A stretch of DNA of 64,000 nt. Origin: Anoplolepis gracilipes. Lineage: Eukaryota > Arthropoda > Insecta > Hymenoptera > Formicidae. The stretch's first letter is position 1, and every line of letters begins with the position of its first letter. Location of the stretch: positions 18,160,001-18,224,000 of the forward strand of contig NC_132971.1 of NCBI RefSeq assembly GCF_047496725.1, read 5' to 3'. The notes below the pieces were generated by a model. The model was not told the DNA's origin, did no database searches, and saw only the letters and a list, made by a program, of their open reading frames with translations. Both the position numbers and the translations under genes were made by a program. Of the stretch, positions 48,826 through 60,679 are shown piece by piece.

Positions 48826-49012
48826 GAGTAAACTAGGATATGATGGCCATAGGCTGCAATTTTTCTACTAATCGCTACATAATGCGCTTTTTTAGTCATT
48901 AATCGATATTTACAATATCGATTATCTTTGATAATGACTAAAAAAGCGCACTATGTAGCGATTATTAGAAAATGTACAGCCTATAGTCATCATAATTTAC
49001 CCTAGTTTACTC
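48826..49012 (+). mobile_element. Palindromic MITE, near-complete copy B
   Basis: A 187-bp foldback flanked by TA on both sides (48824-48825 and 49013-49014). It starts GAGTAAACTAGG and ends CCTAGTTTACTC. Arms share GGCCATAGGCTGCA (left) with TGTACAGCCTATAG (right), TTTTTCTACTAATCGCTACATA with its near complement, and GCGCTTTTTTAGTCATT with AATGACTAAAAAAGCGC. The centre is AATCGATATT-TAC-AATATCGATT (48901-48923), beside a nine-base insertion ATCTTTGAT in the right arm. The arms differ at several sites. It has no coding capacity. The TA target site and palindromic form fit a Tc1/mariner-type non-autonomous element; copy A is at 31125-31265. Confidence 0.85.
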
Positions 49013-49014
49013 TA

Positions 49015-49434
49015 TACATTTTTCATAGTTTCCGAAAAAGAGAGTAAGCAATAATTAACGTAAAGAAAATAATCATATATTTTATAATAATAAATTAAAA
49101 TTTTTCAAGTTATATTTAATTTGCTTTTAACATATTAGAATAAATAGAAATATTAAAATAACAAATTGTAAGATTAAATTAAACAAAGATTGAAAGAAAA
49201 TGCAAAAGTAAAGAATAAAGAAAATGTAAAATCGGATACGAATAAGTTAATAATGAGAAAATTTTAACTAATGACATATACAGGTGCGAAAATAAATTAA
49301 AAATGTCAATGGGAATGCAATCGATATTAATATCCGTAAAAAGAAATAAAAACAAACAGCAGTTATGGAACGTAAATAATGAAGGGATAATCTCTCTTTG
49401 GAAAAGTATAAAATATGTTATGACATTTTTTCCA

Positions 49435-49465
<31 letters not shown>

Positions 49466-49560
49466 CAATATTTATTATTTCTAATAAATTTTCAACGTAG
49501 AATTATTCTGGAATACAGATAGATTAGAAGGCTCGAATTTAAAAAAATTTATTCCTACGG
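49015..49560. other. AT-rich spacer with (AT)13
   Basis: AT-rich; an alternating A/T tract is at 49436-49462. No coding signal. Confidence 0.6.
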
Positions 49561-50350
49561 CTCTTTTGCCGTCTTTTATTAAATGTGCACTAAAAGCAGA
49601 CACGAATTCTGGCAACTACGAGAAGTACATGGAATATCAAAGTGATGCTGCAAAAGCAATTTATGCTTATTATCTCACCTGCGTGTTCATGGATTCTGCA
49701 AACTCGCGCCCATCTCTGAATCCATTATGCCGATCTGAATTACGTGTAATTAACTATGGAACAAAGAGAATATATCTCGCCCGATTAATGCTGCTTCTTC
49801 TATCCTTCGGAACAGACAAAGGGATGCATAATTTTTCGAGAGAGCGCGACGCCGAGAGGGGATGAGTCAGTGACAATTACGGCTTTATCGAAGCTCGTTT
49901 AAGCCGTGCTCTGAAATATAATGCGCTGCGTATAATATAATATTATGCCGTTAATGTCTCTTTATGTTGAACAATTTATTATGATAAATACAATAACAAA
50001 GGACATGTAGCAGAACGTTTGCTTCATTAACCAAGCATGATTCTGTCAACTGTAAAATGGTAAAAAGGAAAAATACATAAAGTACAAGTTAAATGCACGC
50101 GTCACTGACCGCGCGAAAGTTATATTAGATATTAGTCACGACGGATGTTTCCCGGACTTTTATGAGCCTCTTGTAACGTCTGCCTTTTCACGGTACAATA
50201 TCACCATCGCGTACAAAGAAGAAATTGCGGTGGTGTAACGTGATAAAGAATTCGGGCGACGGAGATTGCTTTAATTAAGAGCGGATGAGACGTAAGCATG
50301 AAATTGCCATCTGAAATTCGCTCAAACGCTTTGTCTAACCTTCTTTTTAC
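49561..50350. other. Moderately CpG-rich block
   Basis: Intermediate GC, with a 99-codon plus frame at 49566-49865 (MPSFIKCALKADTNSGNY). It is fairly protein-like at its start but has no recognised family and no clear splice context. CpG-dense sequence continues at 50100-50330 without open frames. Confidence 0.4.
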
Positions 50351-50636
50351 CAAAGTTTGCATATCGTTTATTTTAATAACGTCGACGTTTCTGTAATGAT
50401 GTAATTTAAAAAGTTTGTACCATGACGTCTGTGCGGTTTTATTTCTTTGATTTATAATTCGCTGTTAATTTCCGTCTTTTTATTATGCTTTAATGGACGT
50501 AACAGTTTGTGTTTAGGAATTTTTAAAAAATATTTATAATTGCAAAAATTTATTAACCTGAAACGATGTATATTATATTATCATAGTTCTATTATAAGTT
50601 GTTTGACTCTTTAAGAATATATTTTAGAATAATATA

Positions 50637-50639
<3 letters not shown>

Positions 50640-50678
<39 letters not shown>

Positions 50679-50679
50679 A
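50640..50679. repeat. (TC)n microsatellite, 40 bp
   Basis: CT repeats with one TTT interruption near 50668-50670. The opposite strand is a GAGA tract. Confidence 0.95.
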
Positions 50680-50828
50680 TTAGTATTGTTATTTAAATTA
50701 AAATACTGCATAGTTACACAAATCTGTAAATTTAAATTAAAATTCAATACAAGATATTTATTTATTGAGAAATTTATATATATTGTGAGTTATATATATT
50801 GATATTTACTACGTAAATTATAAATATA

Positions 50829-50832
<4 letters not shown>

Positions 50833-50861
<29 letters not shown>
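50833..50861. repeat. (TC)14 microsatellite
   Basis: An uninterrupted TC tract, the second of a pair in the same orientation. Confidence 0.95.
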
Positions 50862-50864
<3 letters not shown>

Positions 50865-50930
50865 CATCATAATTATATTCTTAATAAGTCGTGAAATAAA
50901 TGACAAAAGAGCGCGTGTAATAAATTAGCA

Positions 50931-51330
50931 TAATGCTTTATTAGTTCATTCCAAATTGTGCGCGCTACACGCGATGTTTTACATATCCTTTGAGCGTGCG
51001 AGTTGTGCATACGCGAGAGCATTATCATTAGCATCGCATTGTCCATTACCTACATATGATATCGCTACTGGCACAATTTACTGACTAGTAAAATAAGTCC
51101 ATTTCGATACGGATAGCTAATTACAAATTTTTTTTGCATTAATACTTCCGAAAGGACGAACTCACCTCTTAAGGGTCTTTCTCGACTTGACTTGACCGCC
51201 TGCGGGTGCATGACACGCGCACGAGGAAGGAAGGTGCTCAAGGAACACGCGGGATCACTTTCATGTTGCGCCATATAGAATTACAAAGACGGTTAATCCT
51301 TCGACAAAGAGCTATAGACCAGATTGCCTT
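50931..51330. other. CpG-containing block
   Basis: Moderately CpG-rich. The minus frame 51065-51274 has no recognisable product. Nothing else was seen. Confidence 0.5.
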
Positions 51331-52020
51331 TAAGTACCACATTAAGATATAGACGCGATATGTTCGTCAATTAAAAAAAATCGCTCGTTTTTTTAGATAC
51401 TTACGTTAACTTCATATTATGTATGTAATGTCAATGAATTCTAGATAAATTACATTGTATTTAAATTTTTTTACTTAAATTTTCTGTCAAATATACATTG
51501 TTTTTGATGAAAAGAAATACTTGAAAAGTTTCAAAAAATAACTTATATAAATAATATATTTTTATTTGTATTAACAAAATATGATTTTTCATGTATCAGC
51601 GATTATATTTATCTTAAGAATAATTTTGTTCAATTATCTCTAATGAAAATCATATGATACTACTGTTGATAAAATATTTTTTTCTCGAAATAATTTCTTT
51701 GGTAAAATAAAATTTTCATATTTCGAAAGAAATTATACTGTTTGTTTTTTCGATTGTTAGCTCATAAAATATAATATGTGACATTTTCAATTTTATCCTA
51801 ACAATGAGAACAAATGGTGGCCAGTAACGCGAGTCTGTATTAATCGGTATAATTTATACACGTAATACCCATGCAATGTAACCCGCTATAACATGTAGCA
51901 TAATTATTTATGATATCTCTACATATACAAATATATTATATATAAATATTTAAATCTAACACTCGCGTTAATACATCAAGTGACTTTGCCGTTTATTAAA
52001 CGAATAACATGATTAAAAGT
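51331..52020. other. AT-rich spacer with a small inverted repeat
   Basis: AT-rich. ATAATTTCTTT (51690-51700) and AAAGAAATTAT (51726-51736) form a perfect 11-bp stem with a 25-base loop. It may be a decayed foldback or chance in AT-rich DNA. Confidence 0.5.
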
Positions 52021-52560
52021 GTAATTGATCATTCGCTCATTGACCGTATGAATTTCCTCGTTGATAATCTCGCTAGACAACGTTGCGCAGAATAAATCAC
52101 GACGTGACAGTTCGCACCACGTGTAATGCAATTTTTCGCGATAAGGACGATAAATGCGCTGATAGATTAGAAACGTGTGTATTACTCGTATGAAAAGGAA
52201 ACTATACGCGATACATCAAGTCACATATAAAACTCTAATCTCCGTCATTAATAACTGTGAATAGCATTTGCGAACCCCCGGCTGTCGCGATGTGTTTACG
52301 AAGCTATTTATCTTTCTCGCGCGGCACTAATCATAGCTGGAGTAATTGTGGCTGGATTTTACCATTAATGAGGAACTGGTTATTGACGCAAGCGCGGGTC
52401 ATTCTGATAGTTTCGCGCTATTTCCCTCGGGATATCAATTTCATAGATAAAGCCCATAGAGAGCTCTTCTCTATGCAGTTTCAGGTTAGGTTTGGTTACA
52501 TTTTGCCACAGATAGTTAAACATAAAAATTTAATAATCATCTATAAATTCCAGCATTAAT
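52021..52560. other. Moderately CpG-rich block
   Basis: Contains a 100-codon plus frame (52257-52559) opening MNSICEPPAVAMCLRSYL and an isolated CAGGTTAGGTTTGG motif near 52481-52494. No domain recognised. Confidence 0.4.
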
Positions 52561-53230
52561 GTCTTTTGTAAAGATAAAGAAAAAAAAAACAAAACATGTA
52601 TTATTTAAAACTCTCTTGTACGGAGTAAAAATTAAATTCTATATTTCTACCTAACCGGTATACATTTCGTAATTAAATTCTCCGCATACAAACTAACTTT
52701 TAATTAGCGATATTATATATCGAGAAAAAAAATACAAATTACACAATTCTTATCATAGAATATCAATTTGCAACAAGCAATTTTCTTCAACAAATATGGT
52801 AGCTGCATTTTTAGAATATTTACATTCAAGGTTCGTTGCGTCCATACGCAATAGCAATTATTTCCGAATGTACGGACTGTACATACGTGCTGTTTGTTGT
52901 AATCGATAAGTAACTACGAAACGAAACAACTGCAATTAGCAACGCAAAATATATAAAGCGTGATCAATTATGTTTCTATCGTTCATTGATATAACGTTGA
53001 ACGCCCACAGCACGCGTTTAAAAGCATCAATAATTTAATACGCATGTAATGAATCTTGATTCCATATAAAATATATTAATTATCATATCATTTGTTTACA
53101 TAAATATATTAACATTAGAATTTTGCACACAGTAGATATATATTTATAATTTTTAATATAAAAATACATGATGGATAAGAAAAATCAAAAATAATGAAAC
53201 CAAAGACAGTCGTAAAATGTTATCTTGAAA
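52561..53230. other. AT-rich spacer
   Basis: AT-rich with a slightly mixed patch at 52830-53000. Nothing recognisable. Confidence 0.55.
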
Positions 53231-53600
53231 CAGTTAACTAATAGAAGGGCTTTGTAAGTGCTTGAGACGTTGCCCGTTAGAGACTATATATTTGCACGAC
53301 CAAGTTGGTTGAAGTGCGTTTGTTTGCGTATCGCCAAAGCACGTGTTGGACATGGTCCGGTGACGAGAAACTTGATTGCGCTCGATCAACAGGTCTTAAG
53401 ATCGCGACAAACGGCGCGCTTTAACACATAGAACAGAGGTGTCACGCTTGGCTAAGCAAGCGCGACAAGTGCAAGTGTATTGGAATCTTGAACTTTGATT
53501 TACGGAACAGTGCCGTCGACTCGTGAATGATCGTTGACGGCTCGCCAACATGTTAATCCGTGAACACATGGTGAACTATTTTATTGCACGTGTCAAAAGA
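53231..53600. other. CpG-containing block without open frames
   Basis: Moderately CpG-rich, with an E-box CACGTG at about 53340-53345 and another CACGTG near 53587. No open frame above 60 codons. Confidence 0.45.
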
Positions 53601-54276
53601 ACTATATGCGTAATTTCTAGAAGAAAATTGTCCAGTATCAAAAACATATGCATTAAAGTTTTTTCATATTTAAATTAAAAAGATATTTTAACTTAGATTT
53701 TAATAATCATAAACATTTAAATGAAAACTAAACATACTTATATATTGTAAATATTAAAAACTAAAATGTAAATTTCTCTTTCTTCACCAGTTTATTTATT
53801 ATCAAAAGTATCTGCCGGTATTAAACATTCACACACTTTAAATTACTTTTTATTTAAATTATAAAGTTTTGTAAAAGTAAATTAAAATAATACTTTTAAA
53901 ATTAGATACTGCAATAATGTTTAAGTTAAATTAAAATATTTTTACATAAAAGAAACCATATGCATATATAGTGTTATATAAAATATATAAAAGAAATAAA
54001 ATACAAAATGGTTTACACACATAATTTTGAAAAAGTTTATGTTCTTTTGTGCGTTGTAATAAAAAAAATAGTAAAAAGTCTGTAATAAAAAGAAGCTCTA
54101 TTTATAGCTGTTTTAGATCTCTAAAAGATTTTTCCACAATATTGAGGGATTTTATTGACCGATAGTATGTAACTAAAACATTATTATAAATTTATTTGTC
54201 ATTTAAGTACACATATTTTAATTATATATTTATATTTATATTATATATTTATATATATATATATATGTATTTGTGC

Positions 54277-54313
<37 letters not shown>

Positions 54314-54990
54314 AATTATGTATTATATAAGAGATAATGCAAATAAATTAACACTGTAATATATTCACCACAAATTTCACCACAAACAGCAGTAACTACT
54401 TTATGAAAAGCGGTTAACAAAGAGAACTAGAATATTTATTATTCCTAATTATTTTTAATTATTTCTAATTAACTAAGCCTAAATCTATTAGAACTGTAGT
54501 AATGGCTAATAAAATTATACATACAATTGTATATAAAAAGTCTTATCTAATAATCATAATAAACATTTATTATTTTTTAACGGCATAATATAATTAGAAA
54601 TAGTTTTAATTGTTCAATATTAGAAAAAATTCCTTATTTATTTAATCTCTTTAAAAAATACCTTTTCTATTGCTTTGAAAAAAAATTATAAACTAGCAAT
54701 AATTCTGTAAGTAAAAAAAATCATTTTTAAAGATTTGTTCTATATATAATTGAAAGAAATATTAATTTCATTCAAATAAAAAATTTGCAATGAAGGGAAA
54801 TATAAAAATATATTGTGTATATTGATGTATTGTACAAAGTAATTAGTTAAAATATCTACAATGCAGAGAAGCTATGAAAATTTGTATAACAATATTTAAT
54901 GACAAATTAAACACAATATTCTCTTATATGACTTTTATCTTTTATAATTTGTGTTGTAGAAATCGATGAAAGTCGTAAGTCATATGTTTG
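53601..54990. other. AT-rich spacer with (AT)n tracts
   Basis: About 1.4 kb of AT-rich DNA. Two alternating A/T tracts lie at about 54250-54266 and 54282-54309, separated by a GTATTTGTGCAT-like spacer. No coding or foldback element. Confidence 0.6.
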
Positions 54991-56250
54991 ATGTTCCGTA
55001 TAAATGGCGTATTTATCATGATTTTAACGAGCAGATCTTTGTCAAGACGAATGTTATCTTAATTGTCGTTTGTTCGTCGGCTTTGCTACAACTTGTAACG
55101 GAAACAACACTCGATACCGCCTTTTCGTGAGACGTGTAAGTTTGTGAGTAATTAAGTACTGGAATGAAGATTGATTATCTACACGCGGATGCTCGTTAAG
55201 ATCTCATCGCTTTTGTATTGCGAGTTTGTCGAAAGCTTCTCTCGCTTGCTCGTGTTTTTGCGGCCACTTAGGACTCAAGGAAGATGTTAAGGTTTGATCG
55301 CGGGGAGCAAATGGACAACTGCAAATGATAGATTTAGATATAAAAAATTAATATCATAAATATAATTTTATGACGCAACTAATGACACAATTAGATCTTA
55401 TCTTTTTGCTTTATTCTTAATATAAAATTTTTACTATCTTTTGAAAGATATTAAAGATATTTTAATATTTAATTTATATAAAGGAATATAATTCACCAAA
55501 TTCCTTAAAAAATTCGTAGTTGAAAGAGCAATCATATAGTTCTTGGATATCACGTACACATTTTTATCTATGCAATGAGAAAATAACAGAAAAATAATAC
55601 GCATAAAAGGCATGTTTCTCGATGATTGTATACATTTCAACAATTTGTAGCGCAGTATTCGCGGTTGGGAGATTAATTCAGCCAGGCTCTCAGCGGACGG
55701 TACGTGACAAACGCGAAAATTAAAAGCCCCATACTCGCCGGTTACGTCGTCGAGCATTTTGTACCTCGGGATTAATCGCCAAACACAACTCGTAATGGTA
55801 CTTCTAGACGAGTCACGCTCCAGACCGCGATACTTCGCGATGGACGGATAGAATTATGTTAGCCTTATCGCTAACTTAGCGCGTTCCTGTTTCCAAGTGA
55901 TACGTACTTACGTACGATCCGCCCGCCTGAAATTGCGACGGAAGAAAAATAACGGCGGAAGAAATTCCGCGATGTTAGTGTGTCGTACAACGACAACTAT
56001 ACGGGTAGCGCGGGCGGTTTTCCACCGGGATAAGTGTCCCAGGCGAATGAGAAATTTCCGTGGGAATTTTAATTGAGCTTCTGACGACTGAAGCGCAATA
56101 AGCGCGTAGGCGAGCTACGTGCTTCCGGCTCGTGATATCTCGTCTGTTACTGCCAAGAGTAAAAGCTTAGCTTTCCCGCACAGTCAGAGTTCGCGTAATT
56201 CGCATAAATATATTTTTATACGCTCGTCGTCACCGACATTTGCTATCGCT
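54991..56250. other. CpG-rich block in two parts
   Basis: CpG-dense at about 55010-55320 and 55650-56230, with an AT-rich gap between. Open frames (minus 55434-55757, plus 56119-56349) straddle composition boundaries and are not convincing. This is the widest GC-richer zone before the promoter region at the right end. Confidence 0.45.
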
Positions 56251-57630
56251 TTAAAGTACTTTTGTTCGCTTTACTCGTTTAATTTTCATATAAATTCAAA
56301 CACTTTTAATTTTTTTATTCTTCCATTAAACATTCTATCTCATGATTAGTATTGTTATATGATTATTAAATTTATATTTTTCAAGTCACGTCTGTGTTAA
56401 TATTGTACGAATGAAACATTTTTTCGATAAATATATATTTTTTTTCTCTTTTCCTCACTTTACATAATCTAAACTTTAAAAAACATTTAATAAAAATCTT
56501 GTTATATTTATTTAAATTTAAAAAGAATTATTTTGTATTCTAAATCTAAATTTAAAAAAGAAGCCTTTTATATTTATCTGTAATATATGAGATATATATT
56601 ATATTTTCTTTATTATTTTAAACACAACTGTGAAGACGTCGAACATTTTTTGATATGTGTGTTTACTCCAGATGCTTCAACAATTTGTTTGCAGTCTGCG
56701 AATTTAATGCCACTTTGAAAATTGCTCGTTTTTCACAAGGTGTTACCACTGCAGGTCGTTCTAAATTACCTCTTTTCCACCCATATTCTATTTTTTAAAT
56801 TTTTCAACACTTTTATGACAATTTTATAACTTCTACATACTTATAGCAAATTTTATAATTAAATAATTATATTCTAACAAAATCAAAATGACACCTATTT
56901 CCTTATTGAATGGGCAATATATTCCCACGATTTATTTATCAGATAAACTTTACATATAAATATTTAACATTCTCATCGAGATGCGATTGCGTTTCCTGTT
57001 ACCTACATTTTTATGAATCAAACGATATAGATTTGGAGTGCTACAAATGTCACACAGAAATTGCGAACGCGTTTTATTGTTAGATAACATGGATGAGATG
57101 GATAAGATCACTTTGCATGTCTACGCGCGTGTATAAGACTAAAATTATGACAATCAAAATATAAAATATAACATTTTTGATATGCAAATATTAAGAGTCA
57201 CGAAATTAATTTCATTGACAATAAGATTAAACGCAATCAAAAGTTGACATTTAATAATGTATATGAAAAGTATCGTTAAAATTTTTTTACTAGGACATTA
57301 GTTCTTGAAATAATTAAAACATATCCAAAAATTTCTGAATAAGCTGTTTGATGGCACCTCGTTTTTTTTCTTTTTATATGTACTTGGTGTCGAAACTGCT
57401 ATCTTAATAACATCGATTTTTTTATTATTTAAAATTGTCTTATTCGTTGAATAAAATATAATAAATATTTATTTGTATTTAATTTTTTATATTTATTTAT
57501 ATTTAGTTAAGTACAATTTGTCATTTTTTTAACAGTGACATATTATTGTAATATATAATATAGTTGAGCTTATTCTTTCTTATGTACGCGGTAATATAAT
57601 ATTTCTAATTTATATTGATGTATCTACATC
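56251..57630. other. AT-rich spacer
   Basis: AT-rich with weakly mixed patches at 56640-56780 and 57040-57140. No gene or element recognised. Confidence 0.6.
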
Positions 57631-58048
57631 GTGTGTAACAAATGTATTTTATGCGACGCAAGATGTTTACGATACGTCGTTTTTATTTGGAATCCTCGAC
57701 AGGGGAATAAAGTTCGCCGAGAAAAGAGCCGTCAACTGGCTCACCTTTACTCTCCGTCGTCGACGACAGCGTCAAGTGCAAATTGCAATAGATTCACCCG
57801 ATCTGGGTCAGATCCTCCCTGTATGGGTTACCGGAACTGCGACCTGAGCGCTCCACGATTAAAACGAATCCACGAATGTGGCAGATCCTTTGAACAGGTT
57901 TCCCTGCGCGAGAGACCAGGGTCTTCTTTCTCTCAGCCGAGAAGCTCTATATCGCGTTGGGAATCATACTTATTCCGAGATCGAGCTTCTTGATTTACGA
58001 TTTGAAATACGAGGTTGTACGTAGTCTTTTGTAAGAGTCAGGTTATAT

Positions 58049-58055
<7 letters not shown>
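57631..58055. other. CpG-rich block
   Basis: Contains a single fairly clean plus frame of 120 codons (57631-57993, MCNKCILCDARCLRYVVF). The CxxC-type pairs at its start do not extend into a zinc-finger spacing. No family recognised; composition may explain the frame. Confidence 0.4.

Positions 58056-58096
<41 letters not shown>
58056..58096. repeat. (AT)n microsatellite, 41 bp
   Basis: An uninterrupted alternating A/T tract with imperfect TATA repeats extending both ways (about 58044-58126). Confidence 0.95.
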
Positions 58097-58102
<6 letters not shown>

Positions 58103-58490
58103 GTATATAATATATATGTATATATGACTCGGGTCTTTTCATACGTGTGAGACTTCCTTCGTGAAACCGTTTCGGTTCGTGGAATCTGAATGAAAGAGGC
58201 TTTATGCGATATAATGCCGATTTAATAGGCGGGCTGAAGCAGCACGCGAAATACAAAGAAAGTTATCACGGGCAAATTGTACAGTTGCAATTAAATTATA
58301 ATTGATCCTTAACTTATACACGGACAAGGAAAAGTCACGCATGTGATACGAAAGCGAGGTCATTGACGTCTTGAAAATAAAAATGTGTATAGCAATAAAA
58401 TATTCAGAACATAAAACATCTAAAATATCATTCCACTCCCTTATGGATTCTTTTATTAATTTAGAGTGCTGAACATCTGGAAAATATTTA

Positions 58491-58492
<2 letters not shown>
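58097..58492. other. Mixed-composition spacer
   Basis: A modest CpG patch at 58130-58380 lies between two microsatellites. The minus frame 58038-58256 runs through the AT repeat and is not credible. Confidence 0.5.

Positions 58493-58546
<54 letters not shown>
58493..58546. repeat. (TG)27 microsatellite
   Basis: 54 bases of uninterrupted TG, the longest perfect dinucleotide repeat in the window. Confidence 0.98.
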
Positions 58547-58550
<4 letters not shown>

Positions 58551-59970
58551 TATATGTATTTGCGTGTGATGTATATAGTTATGACAAATATCTCGTTGCA
58601 AAATTGTATTACAATAATTAAATTGCTATCCCATTAAACTGATTATTCATAAATAGCAAAATACATCTCTCGATATGTGCGATGAATATCTGTGAAATGC
58701 CAATTAGTTTAATCGAGTCGAGCGTTCACCTTCTGACGTACGTCACGTGTGAAACGAAAGCACAATACAGTCGACAATGCGACGTTCGTTTACAAATATT
58801 ATGCCGGGAGGATGAAATCACGCGATACACATTATTTATGTCGGTTTATTTGATTGTAGCAAAGCTCAACCAGTGTTGTTTTGCGCCAACTGTCAGTTGT
58901 TTTATATGTGTTGATAAATTTGAATTTCAATTTACTTATTGTCATTCGTTTGCTGATCGATCGCTTGGAGACCTAACGAAAAATATGATCAATATATCGA
59001 ATCATAAACTATTTAAAAAAAAGATTGAAGACAACATATTTTTTTACTTATATGCTTATTTCATAAGTATAGTCATTGTCGATATATCATGTTTTAACAA
59101 TTCATAGAGAATTGATAGCAGTGTAAATACTTTTATTCGTTTATTGCGTGCAAATTTAATACGTACATTGCTTAAACAAAATAAATAAACGCAATAGCTA
59201 TGCCATTTACAATATTTGTATGCAAACAAAATATTACAATTATATATTGTAATTTAAATGACATTCTTTAATATTAATTATAATGTATTGATTAATTATA
59301 AAATATTAATTCTATAAGGCTACAAAATACTGCAAAATAACATTCACTTTTGTTTATTAGAATGTAAATGGAATGCGTTCTATAAAATATATTCTATACT
59401 TTAGTATTATTAACATATTTATATTATATAATACTTATTATAATGCAAATATATTGCAGCATATATAGCGTATATAGACATATCATCAATATTAAATCAA
59501 TATTAAAAATATTAAACTAAGAAATAATTAAATCGAAAGCTTATATCAAGATTGTACAAGAGAAAGTAGTGTTAGATTTTTCAATTGTAGAGATATTTTA
59601 ATTAAAAAACATTTGACGTCAAAATTCCGGATAAATTACTAGACAGCATCTGGATGATATGCCGTAAATCAGGCACGTCATCAGTCGGTTTTTATAATAC
59701 TTGTCATCACTTGACGCCATCACCATTGCTTGATTTTTAGAGATGACAGAATTGTGTTATTGTTGAAGTGATCGAAATAATAATATTCCTGTATCCTCTG
59801 CGTATATCTTGAAATATTAAATATCAAGAGGCATGCATCTACTAAACTATGTTATTCATATGTTTACTGACATTACGTTTGCATATTTTTCCGTAGCTTA
59901 TTACTTTTAGGCAATTTTAACCCGCATTATATAATAAAATTCTCTCTAATTTGCTTATTTATTAACTGTA
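58547..59970. other. Spacer with a modest GC patch at 58,680-58,990
   Basis: The 141-codon plus frame 58682-59107 begins in the GC patch and ends in AT-rich sequence (Ile/Phe/Tyr-rich tail). No motif recognised. Further right, ATTACAAT..ATTGTAAT (about 59233-59253) forms a small hairpin. The remainder is AT-rich and featureless. Confidence 0.45.
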
Positions 59971-60640
59971 AAGAGAGCTTATTTGCGAGACTGCAAAATT
60001 GCTCCAATTACCATCCTTTGTAGCGGCGATCCGGGACACTTCCTCCATGTCAATTATATTACATTGTACCCTGAGGTCGAGGGGTTAGTTGATTATCGTT
60101 GCGCGTACAGAATATCACGTTTGACTTGCCGTTGCTTCGAGGAGCAAGAATATTATGCGGAGAAATGTACAAAGAGCGAGCGCAAGTGCGATACATTTAT
60201 AATCGTTTGATGCGAAGACACGGCAATTTGTGCCGTACGTACGCGCTTATAATGGAGCACATTTATATTCAGCGAAGAAACAAGCATATCACATCGTTCT
60301 CCCTTGTCGTCGTCGAAGCGGTTTATACTGTTTCAAAGGTTTGCTGGATGGTTAATAGCATACAAGGCTTTAATATGCGTATTTCTGTAGAATTTCTCTA
60401 CTCACAAAAGAAAATCCAATTAGCGACGTATGGCGAGTGCTGACGCGGGGCCCGTATTTCCCTTTACGCGTGTTCATTATCATAGCGCAGTCCATTAATC
60501 GGGTTATCAAATGTGGTGAGGTCGATCGTTAACGTCCATCCTTATTCGACATCGCCGTAAATCCCACTGATCAAATTACGTGTTATGGGTAATGGCTATT
60601 TACGATAATAATGTATTATACTATTATAATGATATTTATA
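59971..60640. other. CpG-containing block
   Basis: Two overlapping plus frames (59983-60210 with 75 codons, 60099-60443 with 114 codons). Neither has a recognisable domain. CpG-dense at 60420-60560. Confidence 0.45.
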
Positions 60641-60642
60641 TA

Positions 60643-60646
<4 letters not shown>

Positions 60647-60675
<29 letters not shown>
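60647..60675. repeat. (AT)14 microsatellite
   Basis: An alternating A/T tract. The 130-codon plus frame 60580-60972 reads through it as Tyr-Ile repeats, so that frame is not credible. Confidence 0.95.

Positions 60676-60679
<4 letters not shown>

Larger units (their letters stand above)
50351..50930. other. AT-rich spacer with two long (TC)n tracts
   Basis: AT-rich DNA containing (TC)n at 50640-50679 and 50833-50861, both with the pyrimidine strand on plus and about 193 bases apart. No other feature. Confidence 0.6.

Noticed and set aside
52481..52497. GGTTAGGTTTGG-like motif, also near 4080
   Set aside because: Isolated single motifs, not tandem TTAGG telomeric arrays.
58682..59107. 141-codon plus-strand frame
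   Set aside because: It has no recognisable domain and its second half is AT-driven Ile/Phe/Tyr-rich sequence.
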